NCBI GenBank assembly: GCA_963796195.1
Contig: CAWCKS010000002.1
Coordinates: 186,001 to 250,000, forward strand
Direction: 5' to 3'
DNA: 64,000 bases
From: CAWCKS01 sp963796195
GTDB lineage: Bacteria > Pseudomonadota > Alphaproteobacteria > Rhizobiales > Xanthobacteraceae
Shown: positions 9,515-19,427 of the stretch, piece after piece
Layout: every line of letters starts with the position of its first letter
Position numbering within the stretch: position 1 is the stretch's first letter
Notes under the pieces: model-generated
Database searches by the model: none
Told to the model about the DNA's origin: nothing
Seen by the model: the letters and a program-made list of their open reading frames with translations, nothing else
Program-made: the position numbers and the translations under genes

Positions 9515-10285
9515 ATGCCCAGTGAAATCCGCCTGTTCCCCTGCCTGTCCGACAATTTCGGCTGCCTGATCCATGATCCGAGCACCGGCGCCACCGCCTC
9601 GATCGACGCGCCGGAAGCGCGTCCGATTATCGCCGCGCTCGAGAAGGAAGGCTGGAAGTTGACTGACATCCTGGTGACGCATCATCACCACGACCATGTC
9701 GGCGGCGTCGCCGAGCTCAAGCAGGAATACAAGTGCCGCGTGGTCGCGCCGCACAACAGGAAGGCCGCGATCGCCAACGTGGATTTGCGCGTCAAGGACG
9801 GCGACGCCGTCAAGATCGGATCGCTGCAGGGCCGCGTGCTGGAGACGCCCGGCCATACGCTCGATCACATCTCCTACATGTTCGATGCGGAGCACGCGCT
9901 GTTTGCCGCCGACACCATCTTTTCGATCGGCTGCGGCCGCGTCATCGAGGGCAATCATGCGATGATGTGGAATTCGCTGCTGAAGCTGCGCGCATTGCCA
10001 GATGATACCAGGGTCTATTGCGGGCACGAATATACGCTCGCCAATATCAAGTTCGCGTTGACCATCGAGCCCGACAATTCCGCGCTGAAGGCGCGCGCCG
10101 AGCAAGCCACCGCCCAGCGCAAGGCAGGACAGGCGACGGTGCCGACGCTGATAGGCGAGGAGAAGCGCGCCAACGTGTTCCTGCGCGCCGACGTGCCGGC
10201 AGTCGCGGCGAGCGTCGGCATGCCGGGCAAGCCAGCGGCGGAGGTGTTCGGCGAAATCCGCGAGCGCAAGAATCGGTTCTCATGA
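9515..10285 (+). CDS. gloB: Hydroxyacylglutathione hydrolase (glyoxalase II)
   Basis: GloB hydrolyses S-lactoylglutathione to lactate and glutathione, the second step of methylglyoxal detoxification. The metallo-beta-lactamase motif THHHHDHVGG covers residues 55-64 and binds two metals together with the later histidine in ETPGHTLDHIS and the aspartate in LFAADTIFSIGCGR. The C-terminal helical domain includes YCGHEYTLANIKFA. The start at 9515 gives the normal 256 residues; an upstream in-frame ATG at 9422 adds residues unlike the family. The stop overlaps the ATG of the next gene (ATGA). Confidence 0.95.
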   Translation: MPSEIRLFPCLSDNFGCLIHDPSTGATASIDAPEARPIIAALEKEGWKLTDILVTHHHHDHVGGVAELKQEYKCRVVAPHNRKAAIANVDLRVKDGDAVKIGSLQGRVLETPGHTLDHISYMFDAEHALFAADTIFSIGCGRVIEGNHAMMWNSLLKLRALPDDTRVYCGHEYTLANIKFALTIEPDNSALKARAEQATAQRKAGQATVPTLIGEEKRANVFLRADVPAVAASVGMPGKPAAEVFGEIRERKNRFS

Positions 10286-10722
10286 CAGAGACCTCGCGCT
10301 TGAGCGCCGCCGAGATCATCGCGCGGCTTGACCTCAAGCCCCATCCGGAGGGCGGCCATTTTCGCGAGACGTTTCGCGATCCCGCAAACGGGCGCGACGG
10401 CCGCGCGGCGTCGACGGCGATCTATTTCCTGCTGGCACGGGGCGAGCGTTCGCACTGGCATCGCATCGACGCCACCGAAGTCTGGCATTACTACGCCGGC
10501 AGCCCGCTCGCGCTGTCGATTGCCCATGAGGGAGCGACTGATACAATTCGTCTCGGCGCCGATCTTGCCGCCGGCGAACGCCCGCAAGCGGTGGTGCCGG
10601 CGCATGCCTGGCAGGCGGCGGAGAGTCTCGGCGACTGGACGCTGGTCGGCTGCACGGTTGCGCCCGGATTTGATTTCTCGACGTTCGAGCTCGCTGAGCC
10701 CGACTGGAGCCCGAGCGGCTAA
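10282..10722 (+). CDS. Cupin_5 (DUF985) family protein
   Basis: The 146-residue product has the cupin family pattern: LDLKPHPEGGHFRETFRD, STAIYFLLARGERSHWHRID with the metal-site histidines, EVWHYYAGSPL, and VVPAHAWQAAES near the end. Proteins of this type are small beta-barrels, some linked to sugar epimerisation or unknown small-molecule binding; the activity here is not known. It overlaps gloB by four bases and is probably translated from the same message. Confidence 0.85.
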   Translation: MTETSRLSAAEIIARLDLKPHPEGGHFRETFRDPANGRDGRAASTAIYFLLARGERSHWHRIDATEVWHYYAGSPLALSIAHEGATDTIRLGADLAAGERPQAVVPAHAWQAAESLGDWTLVGCTVAPGFDFSTFELAEPDWSPSG

Positions 10723-11595
10723 CCGGCTCGCTTGATCAGCATGTCCTTTGCGGCGATCAGTCCACCACCTGCAATCAGGACCGCTGCAACGACAAGGGTT
10801 GTCGCCATCTCGGCATACCCGGCAAGAATCAGGAACCCGGTCGACAGCAACGGCGTCGCGTAAGCCGCAGCGCCGATGACCCGGATATCGCCGCGCTTCA
10901 TACCGATGTCCCACGTGTAGAACGCGGCGCCGACTGGACCGATACCAAGCGCGATGATCGCAAGCCACTGCGCTGATGTTTGCGGCCAGACCGTGTGCTC
11001 GAGCAAGCGATGGCAGATTGCTGCGAGCAGCGACGTTGCGGCGCAGAAGCCGGCGACCGCATCGGTCGGCACGGCGGCGAGCCGCCGCGACAGCACGGAA
11101 TAGGCGCCCCAGATGAAGGCGGCGGCGAATGCGGCGCTGAGCCCCGGCGCGTAAGCGAACAGCGATCCGGACAGTCCGCGGCCCGCGAACAGGATGACGG
11201 TGCCGGCAAGGCCGAACAGTGCACCGACGACGTGATGCAATGCGAGGCGCTCACCGGGCAGCAGCGCCGAGAACAGCACGATCAAGCAGCGGCCAGAGAT
11301 AATTGACGAGGCCTGCTTCGGCCGGCGGCGCGAAGCGCAGCGAAATGAAGTAGAGCGCGTGATAGCCGAACAGGCCGCCGACGCCGACGAGCCACGCCAC
11401 GAGCGGCTGACGCAACGCACGCCAGCCGCCCGGCCTGACGATCCAGCTCAGTGCGCCGACGCAGGCGCCGATCGCGAAGGTGACCGCGGCCAGTTGAAAC
11501 GGCGGCATCGTGCCGCTCGCGACGGTGAGCACCGCGAGCAGCGACCACATCAGGATCGCGGTCATGCCAATAAGCGTGGCGGAGCGCTGGGTCAT
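10719..11595 (-). CDS. EamA/DMT-family transporter, frameshifted
   Basis: About ten hydrophobic segments in two repeats identify a drug/metabolite transporter of the EamA type (aromatic amino acid exporter YddG-like). The N-terminal part (TAILMWSLLAVLTV, then GYHALYFISLRFAPPAEAGL) and the rest (LIVLFSALLPGERL through AVLIAGGGLIAAKDMLIKRAG) are in two frames; one inserted base near 11283 explains the break, giving 291 residues after correction. The substrate cannot be read from sequence. The ends of this gene and of the cupin gene overlap by four bases, tail to tail. Confidence 0.85.
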
Positions 11596-11634
11596 GTCGG
11601 CTCCGCCGCGCAGAACGAACGACGCAAATGCGCG

Positions 11635-12360
11635 TCAGGTCAGATACTGACCGCCGTTCACGGTCATCGTCGAACCGGTGACGAAGCCGGCGTCATCGGA
11701 GGCGAGGAACACGACCGCGCGCGCGATCTCCTCGGGCTCGCCGAGGCGGCCGGTCGGGATCAGCGGCAGGATGCTCTTCTCCAGAACATCCTTCGGCACC
11801 GCCTGCACCATCTCGGTGTTGATGTAGCCGGGGCAAATCGCATTCACGGTGATGCCGGCGCGCGCGGTCTCCAGCGCCAAGGCCTTGGTGAAGCCGATGT
11901 CACCGGCCTTCGCCGCGGAATAGTTGACCTGGCCGAACTGGCCCTTCTGGCCGTTGATCGAGGAGATGTTGATGATGCGGCCGAATTTCCGCGAGCGCAT
12001 GCCTTCGATGACGTGGCGCGACATGTTGAACAGCGAGCCGAGATTGGTCGTGATCACCGCGTTCCACTGCTCGAGTGACATGCGGTGGAACGGCGTATCG
12101 CGGGTGATACCGGCATTGTTGACGAGCACGTCGACCGGGCCGAGCTCGGCCTCGACTTTTTTGATGCCCTCGCCGCACGCCTCGAACGAGCCGACGTCCC
12201 ATTTGTAAACCGGAATGCCGGTCTCGTCCTTGAACTTGGACGCCGCGGCATCGTTGCCGGCGTAGGACGCGGCGACCTTGTAGCCTGCTGCTTTCAAGGC
12301 CTTGCTGATGGCGGCGCCGATGCCGCGTGTTCCGCCGGTGACCAGTGCAACTCGTGCCAT
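11635..12360 (-). CDS. phbB: Acetoacetyl-CoA reductase
   Basis: This 241-residue short-chain dehydrogenase reduces acetoacetyl-CoA to 3-hydroxybutyryl-CoA for polyhydroxybutyrate. The nucleotide loop VTGGTRGIGAAIS is at residues 7-19, NNAG at 81-84, and the catalytic Ser134, Tyr147 and Lys151 lie in NISSINGQKGQFGQVNYSAAK. The INGQKGQFGQ stretch before the tyrosine is typical of PhaB. It lies 3' of phbA on the same strand, separated by an intrinsic terminator, so it probably has its own promoter. Confidence 0.95.
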   Translation of the reverse strand: MARVALVTGGTRGIGAAISKALKAAGYKVAASYAGNDAAASKFKDETGIPVYKWDVGSFEACGEGIKKVEAELGPVDVLVNNAGITRDTPFHRMSLEQWNAVITTNLGSLFNMSRHVIEGMRSRKFGRIINISSINGQKGQFGQVNYSAAKAGDIGFTKALALETARAGITVNAICPGYINTEMVQAVPKDVLEKSILPLIPTGRLGEPEEIARAVVFLASDDAGFVTGSTMTVNGGQYLT

Positions 12361-12463
12361 TGTGAACTCCTCCCGTCGGCTTTTCTTTTGAACTCACACA
12401 GTAGTTTTGCGGTTCGGTTCGTCCAGTCCGTATTAAGACCAACAATTCCGGTCGCCATTAAGA

Positions 12464-12497
12464 CAAAAACAAAATGCCCGGCGCGAAGGCCGGGCAT
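12464..12497 (-). terminator. Intrinsic terminator after phbA
   Basis: Read on the minus strand, a 9-bp perfect stem (ATGCCCGGC with GCCGGGCAT, six-base loop) is followed by TTTTGTTTTTGTC. It starts about 55 bases after the phbA stop and ends about 100 bases before the phbB start. Confidence 0.85.
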
Positions 12498-12552
12498 CTT
12501 GATCTTTCGCAACAGCGAAATGAGGATTAGCGAGCCTTGGCGCTCCAGCCTC

Positions 12553-13730
12553 TTAGCGCTCCAGACACATAGCAATACCCATGCCACCGCCGATACACAG
12601 CGTCGCGAGAGCTTTCTTGGAGTCGCGCTTCTGCATTTCGTGCAGCAGCGTCACAAGGACGCGGGCGCCGGATGCGCCGATCGGGTGACCGATTGCGATC
12701 GCGCCGCCGTTGACATTGACCCTCGACGTATCCCAGCCGAGGTCCTTGTTCACCGCGCAGGCCTGCGCGGCAAAGGCTTCGTTGGCCTCAATCAAGTCGA
12801 GGTCCGAGGTCTTCCAGCCGGCCTTCTGCAGAGCCGCGCGCGACGCCGGGATCGGGCCGGTGCCCATGATCTTCGGATCGACGCCGGCCTGCGCCCAGGA
12901 AGCAATGCGCGCCAACGGCTTCTTGCCTTCCTTGGCGGCCTGGCTTGCCAGCATCAGCACGACGGCGGCAGCGCCGTCATTGATGCCCGAGGCGTTCGCG
13001 GCGGTCACAGTACCGTCCTTCTCGAAGGCCGGACGGAGCTTGGAGATCAACTCGGACGTCACGCCCGCCTTCGGATACTCGTCGGTGTCGACGACGATGT
13101 CGCCCTTGCGGCCCTTGATGGTGAAGGATGTGATCTCGTCCTTGAAGCGGCCCGACTTCATCGCCGCTTCCGCCTTCTGCTGCGAGGACGCGGCAAAATC
13201 GTCCTGCTGCTGGCGGGTGATCTGCCACTGCTTGGCGACGTTCTCGGCGGTATTACCCATGTGGTAGCCGTTGAAGGCGTCCCACAGCCCGTCCTTGATC
13301 ATGGTGTCGACCAGTTCGAGGCTGCCCATTTTCACGCCACCGCGCAGGTACTGGGCGTGCGGGGCCATGCTCATCGATTCCTGGCCGCCGGCGACGACAA
13401 TCTGCGAGTCGCCGTTCTTCAGCGCCTGGTAGCCGAGTGCCACCGAACGCAGGCCCGAGCCGCATAGCTGGTTGACGATCCAGGCCGGGCTTTCGACCGG
13501 CACGCCGGCGCCGATCGAGGCGATGCGCGCGGGGTTCTGGCCCTGCGCCGCTGTGAGGATCTGGCCCATGATGACTTCGGACACGCGCTTCGAACTCGAT
13601 GCCGGCGCGCTCCGAGAGCCGACTTGATGGCGTGGGCCCCAAGCTCGTGGGCGGGAGTATTGGCGAACGCGCCGTTGAAGGCGCCGACGGCGGTACGCGT
13701 GGCACTGACGATGACGACATCGTCTGACAT
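12553..13730 (-). CDS. phbA: Acetyl-CoA acetyltransferase (beta-ketothiolase), two frameshifts
   Basis: The thiolase condenses two acetyl-CoA to acetoacetyl-CoA. The start MSDDVVIVSATRTAVGAFNG is in one frame and the body from VSEVIMGQILTAAQGQNPAR in another, with a third frame between (ERAGIE) at 13590-13625; two single-base insertions account for this and correction gives 391 residues, the usual thiolase length. Catalytic residues are visible: the nucleophilic Cys in NQLCGSGLRSV, His in NGGAIAIGHPIGASGAR and Cys in LCIGGGMGIAMCLER. It is followed by an intrinsic terminator and then phbB, and lies divergent from phaR. Confidence 0.93.
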
Positions 13731-14029
13731 TGGGGTATCTCCTAAGAGCTTGAGTGTGCTTACGGCGAGGGCCGGCCACTGGGCAGCTTTTAGGCCGGTC
13801 TATAAACCCATCCTGTGAAGCCAGCGATAGGGTGTCAATCGAATATAGGAGCCGGGCCTCGTTTTGTTAGGCCGACGAATGGATTACCGCACCGGCACAC
13901 GAGTTAACCGTGCCGCACAAAACGGTAGCCGAACGCCAGCGAACGTGCTTACTTTGCTGGCAATTTTCCGCAGGCCGACCGATCGGCCCGACGGCGCGAT
14001 CAGTCCCTCCTGCAGTTTTGCGAGTCTGC

Positions 14030-14671
14030 ATGTCAAAATCCGACGAACCTGTCACCATCAAGAAGTACGCGAACCGGCGGCTCTATAACACCGGAACCTC
14101 GACCTATGTGACCCTGGAAGACCTCGCGTCGATGGTGAAGAGCGGCGAGGATTTTCTGGTCTACGACGCCAAGACTGGCGACGACATCACCCGCTCCGTG
14201 CTCGCGCAAATCATCTTCGAGCAGGAGAACAAGGCCGGCCAGAACCTGCTGCCGGCCACCTTTCTTCGACAACTGATCCGCTTCTACGGCGACAGCATGC
14301 AGATGCTGGTGCCGCGCTTCCTCGAGCAATCGATCGACACGCTGACGCGCGACCAGGAAAAGTTCCGCACCCAGATGACCAGCGCATTCGGCATGGGCGC
14401 ATTCGCGCCGCTCGAAGAGCAGGTCCGCCGCAACATGGAATTGTTCGAGCGCACCTTCTCGATGTTCAAGCCGTTCACGTCGCCGCTGCGCAAGGACGAA
14501 GCCGGCGGCTCGAGCGAGCCGGCGAAGGAAAGCGGCGAGATCGACGACCTGCGCAAGCAGATGAAGGAAATGCAGGACAAGCTCGAGAGATGTCGAAGGA
14601 CGGCGCGAAGGAGTGAGATCGGCGAGAGGCTGATTTCAGCAGGCCGCGCGAGCCTTCGACCGTCATCCTGA
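14030..14671 (+). CDS. phaR: Polyhydroxyalkanoate synthesis regulator PhaR
   Basis: PhaR binds polyhydroxybutyrate granules and represses phasin and related genes. Residues 9-36 hold the PHB_acc_N signature IKKYANRRLYNTGTSTYVTL, followed by a helical accumulation domain (FEQENKAGQNLLPATFLRQL, then FYGDSMQMLVPRFLEQSID). The start at 14030 is chosen because MSKSDEPVTIKKYANRR matches the family; an in-frame ATG at 13910 is upstream in the control region. After KEMQDKLE the frame runs into an arginine-rich tail reaching repeat sequence. A shifted frame gives MSKDGAKE and a stop at 14616, so the true end is probably there and one base may be missing near 14590. Confidence 0.9.
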   Translation: MSKSDEPVTIKKYANRRLYNTGTSTYVTLEDLASMVKSGEDFLVYDAKTGDDITRSVLAQIIFEQENKAGQNLLPATFLRQLIRFYGDSMQMLVPRFLEQSIDTLTRDQEKFRTQMTSAFGMGAFAPLEEQVRRNMELFERTFSMFKPFTSPLRKDEAGGSSEPAKESGEIDDLRKQMKEMQDKLERCRRTARRSEIGERLISAGRASLRPSS

Positions 14672-14831
14672 GGTGCCCGCACGCCAAGCCGACAGCGCTT
14701 GTCCAAAACTCCTGCCGCGCGGGCCTCGAAGGATGAACGGCCACCGCTTGGCCATCGCCCTTCGAGGGCCGCACGCCGATACTGAAGCGATCGAGTTAAA
14801 TAACATCGGCGCGGCCACCTCAGGGTGACGG
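14661..14831. repeat. REP-like repeat, family C
   Basis: The outer arms GTCATCCTGAGGTG and CACCTCAGGGTGAC pair, and inner blocks CCTCGAAGGATGAACGGCC and GGCCATCGCCCTTCGAGG pair with each other. The same CATCCTGAGG ... TCGAAGGATG blocks recur at 21051 and 27622. Confidence 0.75.
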
Positions 14832-14941
14832 ATCGGCTTCGGGCGTGAGCCGCTTGCTTGAAGAACAGCAAACATCATTCTCGCGGCATGCTACGCCCGA
14901 GGTTTGCTCGTGGTTTCGCGCTCTCTGAATTAAAGAGGGGC

Positions 14942-15049
14942 GCAGGGAAAGCCGGGGTGCCGGTCGCACCCGAGGTCTCGCAGGCAAAAACAGAAAAAAC
15001 GCCTGCGAGCATACAGGTCACGACCGAAGCTCAACCCGGCTTTCCCTGC
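14942..15049. repeat. Nested inverted-repeat element
   Basis: A perfect 15-bp outer arm (GCAGGGAAAGCCGGG, 14942-14956, with its complement at 15035-15049) encloses a perfect 9-bp inner arm (CTCGCAGGC, 14977-14985, with 15001-15009) around an A-rich loop. The surrounding 14880-15330 is probably one larger dispersed non-coding element: it also has an 8-bp pair GTTGGGTC/GACCCAAC near 15144-15200, and no open frame in it looks coding. Confidence 0.7.
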
Positions 15050-15455
15050 ACGACGGACTTTACGGCTTATGCCGTCCTCTCCCCGGGCGACACGCTGTGC
15101 CACCGTCATCCGCGCGAATCTCTTGCGAGGCTCGCCGCCCGGTTGGGTCGACTTTGGCCTCCGCAGACTTGACACCAGCAGGTGGCGTCAGGACCCAACG
15201 GTTTTGCCGCACGCGTCCTGCGTCGTCGTCACCCGTCTTCGCCAAGAGGCTCCGCCGGGCCTGAACCTCGGTCCGGCGTAACTCCTTCAGCGGAGCCGGA
15301 TACGCACCGGTGAAAGATGGCTCACGAGGTGCTTACCTCCTTTAGGGAGATGGCCTCGCCCTGCAATCTCTCCATGGCGCGCTCGACACAGTCAGCGTCC
15401 ATCGTGGTCCAGCCCGCATTCGTGACGATCGCGATACGCCCCTTTGTGGGCCGGA

Positions 15456-15499
15456 TTGATTCGGGATTTACACTAGAATAGATAATGCGTCAAGTGTAA
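15456..15499 (+). promoter_or_regulatory. Possible promoter with inverted repeat
   Basis: TTGATT at 15456-15461 and TAGATA at 15479-15484 are separated by 17 bases, a fair sigma-70-type spacing. A 7-bp inverted repeat, TTACACT (15468-15474) and AGTGTAA (15493-15499), straddles the -10 position. A repressor or controller-protein site for the restriction-modification gene downstream is a guess. Confidence 0.35.
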
Positions 15500-15669
15500 G
15501 ACCGATCAGGGAACCTGTCGTGGACAACCGACGAATGAGGTGGCCAGACCCCACTATTGGCAAGAGCAATCCGAATACGCAATAAGTCTTGGACAGCCGG
15601 GGGATTTGTTTTGGCGAGCAAGAGTGTCGCGAGGCGCAATTTCGAATTTCGGCGCAACCGTAAAGTCGA

Positions 15670-18600
15670 AGTTGGCGAATACCGGCTATTAGCGGTGCGC
15701 CAGAAGACCAACTGCGCGGGCCACTCGAAACGCTCATCAAGGAGCTGGCGGAGATGGGCGGTCTCGCCCACGGGACCGTCCACTTGGTCGGGGAGACGAC
15801 GCTCAACGACATCAAAACACGTCCCGACTTTGCCGTGACAGTCAGCAAGGCGCTTGTCGGCTTCGTTGAGGTGAAGGCCCCCGGCAAGGGGGCCGATCCA
15901 CGCAAGTTCAGCGATCTGCACGATAAGGATCAATGGGACAAGCTGAAGTCGCTGCCCAATCTGATCTACACGGACGGAAATTCATTCAGCCTTTGGCGCG
16001 ACGGAAAACCCAAGGTTCGATCGTTCATCTGGACGGCGATGTCGAAACATCGGGCGCGAAGCTCGTCGCGCCGCCAACCCTCTGCCTTGATCGTAGATTT
16101 CCTCCAGTGGGAACCAATCGCGCCGAAAACAGCGAAGGGACTTGCCGAGGTTTGTGCACGCCTCTGTCGACTGTTGCGCGACGAAGTCATCGAACAGATG
16201 AAACTCGGCAATATCGGCCTGACGGCGCTCGCCCAAGACTGGCGCAAGCTTCTTTTCCCTCAAGCGGATGACGCGCAATTCGCCGACGGATACGCCCAGG
16301 CGGTGACGTTCGGGCTGCTGGTGTCGCGAGCGCGGGACATCTCGTTGGCAACCGGCATCGACCATGCTGCTCAGGAGCTTCGAAAATCCAATTCTCTCAT
16401 CGCGACCGCGCTCCGGCTGCTGACCGATGAGGTGACGAACCAGGAATCGCTCAAGACGTCCCTCGGAACGCTGACGCGGGTATTGCAAGCCGTCAATTGG
16501 CACACAATCAGCAAAGACAAGCCGGAAGCCTGGCTCTACTTCTACGAAGATTTTCTGGAGGTGTACGACAATACGCTCCGCAAACGAACGGGATCCTACT
16601 ACACGCCGCCGGAGGTAGTGTCGGCAATGGTCGACCTTGTCGACGAGGCGCTGCGTGGCCCACTGTTCGAACGCCCGACGGGCTTCGCCGCTGCCGATGT
16701 GGTCGTTGCTGATCCAGCCGTCGGCACAGGTACGTTCCTGCTTGGCGTGCTTCGCCGAATGCCCGGACGGTTACCGATGACCAAGGCCCCGGCGCGGTGC
16801 GGGGCGCAATTCAGGCCGCCGCAGAGCGGGTAATCGGCTTCGAGCTTCAGTTTGGCCCGTTCGCCGTGGCACAGCTTCGCATCATTGCGGAAATGCAGGC
16901 TCTCATGACGACCCGTACGGCGCACCACCGCAATTCCAGACCTCAGACTCTTCATCACCGACACGCTCGGCAATCCGTATGTCGAGGAGGAAACACTTGG
17001 GCAGGTCTACGAACCCGTCGCAAAATCGCGCCGCGACGCTAACACGATCAAGAAGACGCAACCGATCACGGTCGTGATCGGAAATCCGCCTTACAAGGAA
17101 AAGGCGGAGGGCCGCGGCGGCTGGATCGAGTCCGGCAGCGGCGGGAGTTCTCGTTGCACCTCTAGATCGATGGAAACCACCACCTGAGTGGCGCCTCGGG
17201 GCGCACCTGAAACACCTCGAGAATCTTTACATTTATTTCTGGAGGTGGGCGACTTGGAAGGTATTCGGAGCAGGTCACTATGCAGCGACGGGCCTCCCAG
17301 AACGAGATGAAGAAGGCATTATTTGCTTCATTACCGTCGCAGGACTGTTGAACGGTCCCGGGTTCGAGAAGATGCGAGACGATCTCCGGCGCACCTGCTC
17401 CGAAATCTGGGTCGTCGACTGTTCACCGGATGGGCATCAGCCCGAAGTCGCGACACGAATCTTCCAAGGCGTGCAGCAACCTGTGTGTATCGTGCTGGCC
17501 GCCAAGAAGCTCGGCAAGGACAGCGAGCAACCGGCGACCGTTCATTTTCATCGTCTACCGAAGGGCAAGCGTGAATTTAAATTTGAAGCGCTGAAAAAGC
17601 TCACGCTCAGCGACCCTGATTGGGTCAGCTGTCCCTCGGATTGGCGCGACCCGTTCCTGCCGGCTGCAACGGGCGCTTGGGCAATGTTTCCCGAGCTAAC
17701 CGACTTGTTTGTTTACAATGGCTCGGGCGTAATGCCTGGTCGCACGTGGATCATTGCACCTGATGCTATATCGCTCAGCCATCGGTGGTCGCTGCTTGTC
17801 AAGGAAAAGGATCCTCTGCGGCAAGAATTGCTGTTTCATCCACACGAAGGGGGCGACAAGACCGTTTCAAAGGTCGCAAGGCTGGGTTTGCCAGGGCACG
17901 AGCACAGGACGGAGTCGGTCAAGAGCGACGACGGCTCTGTTGTCGCTCCAACACGCTATGCTTTTCGATCATTTGACAGGCAGTGGATCATTCCCGATTC
18001 GCGTCTGATCAATCGACCGAATCCGGCTCTTTGGAACGCGCACTCCTCCCGACAAATGTATCTAACAGCCTTGGAGCGAATGGCGCCTCGCTCCGGACCA
18101 GCGATAACATTTACGTCGCTAATCCCAGACCTTGATCACTACAATGGTCGGGGAGGACGGGTCTACCAGCTTTGGACCGATCGAGCCGCGACCCAGACAA
18201 ACGTTAAACCTGCGCTTCTCACCTACTTGGCGAAAATCTACGGACAGCCAATCAAGGCCGAAGACATGATGGCCTACCTTGCTGCCGTCATGGCGCACTC
18301 CGCATTCACCAAGCACTTTGCCGACGACCTCGTGCAACCAGGTCTCCGTGTCCCAATCACTGCAAACGCAAAGCTATTCGCCGAAGCCGCAGCGCTCGGG
18401 AGCGAGATCATCTGGCTCCACTGCTACGGCGAGCGCTTCGTGGACCCGGCAGCGAACCGACCAAAGCAAGCGCCGCGGCTGCCCAAGGAGAACGCGCCGA
18501 CTATACCGGCGGATGGCACCATTCCGTCCACGCCTGAACCGCTGCCCGACACAATGGATTACGACACAGCGACAAGGCGCCTGAAGATCGGCAAGGGTTA

Positions 18601-18955
18601 TGTCGCAAACGTCACGCCGGAGATGTGGTCTTACGAAGTCTCCGGCAAGCAGGTGCTCTGGCACTGGTTCAGTTACCGGCGTCGCGATCGCAGCCGTCCC
18701 ATCATCGGCGACCGCCGGCCACCATCGCCGCTAGATCGCGAGCAACCCGAGGGCTGGCTGCCGGAATACACGACAGATCTGCTCGACTTGCTCCACGTCC
18801 TTGGTCGCCTCATCGCCCTTGAAGCCACGCAAGCTGACCTGCTCGACCGAATTTGTGCAGGATTGTTGCAAACCGCCGAAGACCTCCGCGAGGCCGGCGC
18901 CCTCGCCATGCCGGAAACGACCGGTGCCAAGCAAAACGCCAAAAGCAAGACCTGA
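15670..18955 (+). pseudogene. Type ISP-like restriction-modification enzyme, frameshifted
   Basis: Pieces in several frames make one protein of about 1,080 residues. First comes a nuclease-like part with DIKTRPDFAVTV and GFVEVKAPG, fitting the PD-(D/E)xK pattern. Then an N6-adenine methylase follows: YYTPPEVV, motif I VADPAVGTGTFLLGVL and motif IV VIGNPPYKEKAEG. The long C-terminal part from LLNGPGFEKMRDDLRRTC (17348-18955, one clean frame of 535 residues) resembles the target-recognition region of LlaBIII-type single-chain enzymes. Frame changes cluster at 16750-17350 (near 16767, 16910-16945, 17125-17200). No helicase motifs are seen between nuclease and methylase, so this is the short form, closer in layout to type IIG. 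GC is lower than in the neighbours. The exact N-terminus is unclear because the first codons are also frame-broken. All visible catalytic motifs are retained, so it could be active if the indels are sequence errors. Confidence 0.75.
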
Positions 18956-19057
18956 AATGCCGGCCGGTGAGCTTTGGGGATAATTCTGCGCGCTGCTCGC
19001 ATCGATTGCTAGAATCGCTCATCTAGGCTGATTTGTTTCTTAAGCTTGCGAGTGCAG

Positions 19058-19345
19058 ATGGCTTCCCCGCGTCAACACGACCTGTTCCACGAAGAAGAGC
19101 AGGCCGATCTGTTCGGCGAAGATGCGCCGACGGCAGAATACCGCCCCGACACCGACTCTGTGCGCGCCGAACTTCACAAAATCCTCGCGGAGGCGCGCGC
19201 GGCGAAGGCGTTGCCGTGGGAGCCAAAGACCGTTTCCTTTTACAAGACGGTCTTCCCGCAAATGACCAACTGGCTGCCCGATGAAGAAGGCGCGCAGCTG
19301 CGCTTCGAGTTCGAGACAGAACTGGCGCGACTGAAGGCGGCTTGA
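19058..19345 (+). CDS. Small conserved hypothetical protein
   Basis: The 95-residue product begins MASPRQHDLFHEEEQADLFGEDAP, is acidic, and continues with a helical stretch (VRAELHKILAEARAAK) and WEPKTVSFYKTVFPQMTNWL. Codon use matches the surrounding core genes, unlike the restriction-modification gene before it. Similar short proteins occur in related alphaproteobacteria, but no function is known. The downstream gap to 19427 contains a CG-rich CGCTTCGCGCG hairpin-type sequence. Confidence 0.7.
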   Translation: MASPRQHDLFHEEEQADLFGEDAPTAEYRPDTDSVRAELHKILAEARAAKALPWEPKTVSFYKTVFPQMTNWLPDEEGAQLRFEFETELARLKAA

Positions 19346-19427
19346 GACGCTCGCCCCCTCCACCGCGCTTCGCGCGGTCCCCCTCCCCTGCTCCGCTTCG
19401 TTACGCAAGGAAGGATGAGGCCAGCCC

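Noticed and set aside
12085..13467. A 460-codon open frame antisense to phbA and phbB
   Set aside because: It crosses two certain genes and an intrinsic terminator; it is a shadow.
14881..15330. Possible small genes in the repeat region after phaR
   Set aside because: Open frames are short, lack ribosome sites and follow the inverted-repeat structure, so non-coding repeat is the better reading.
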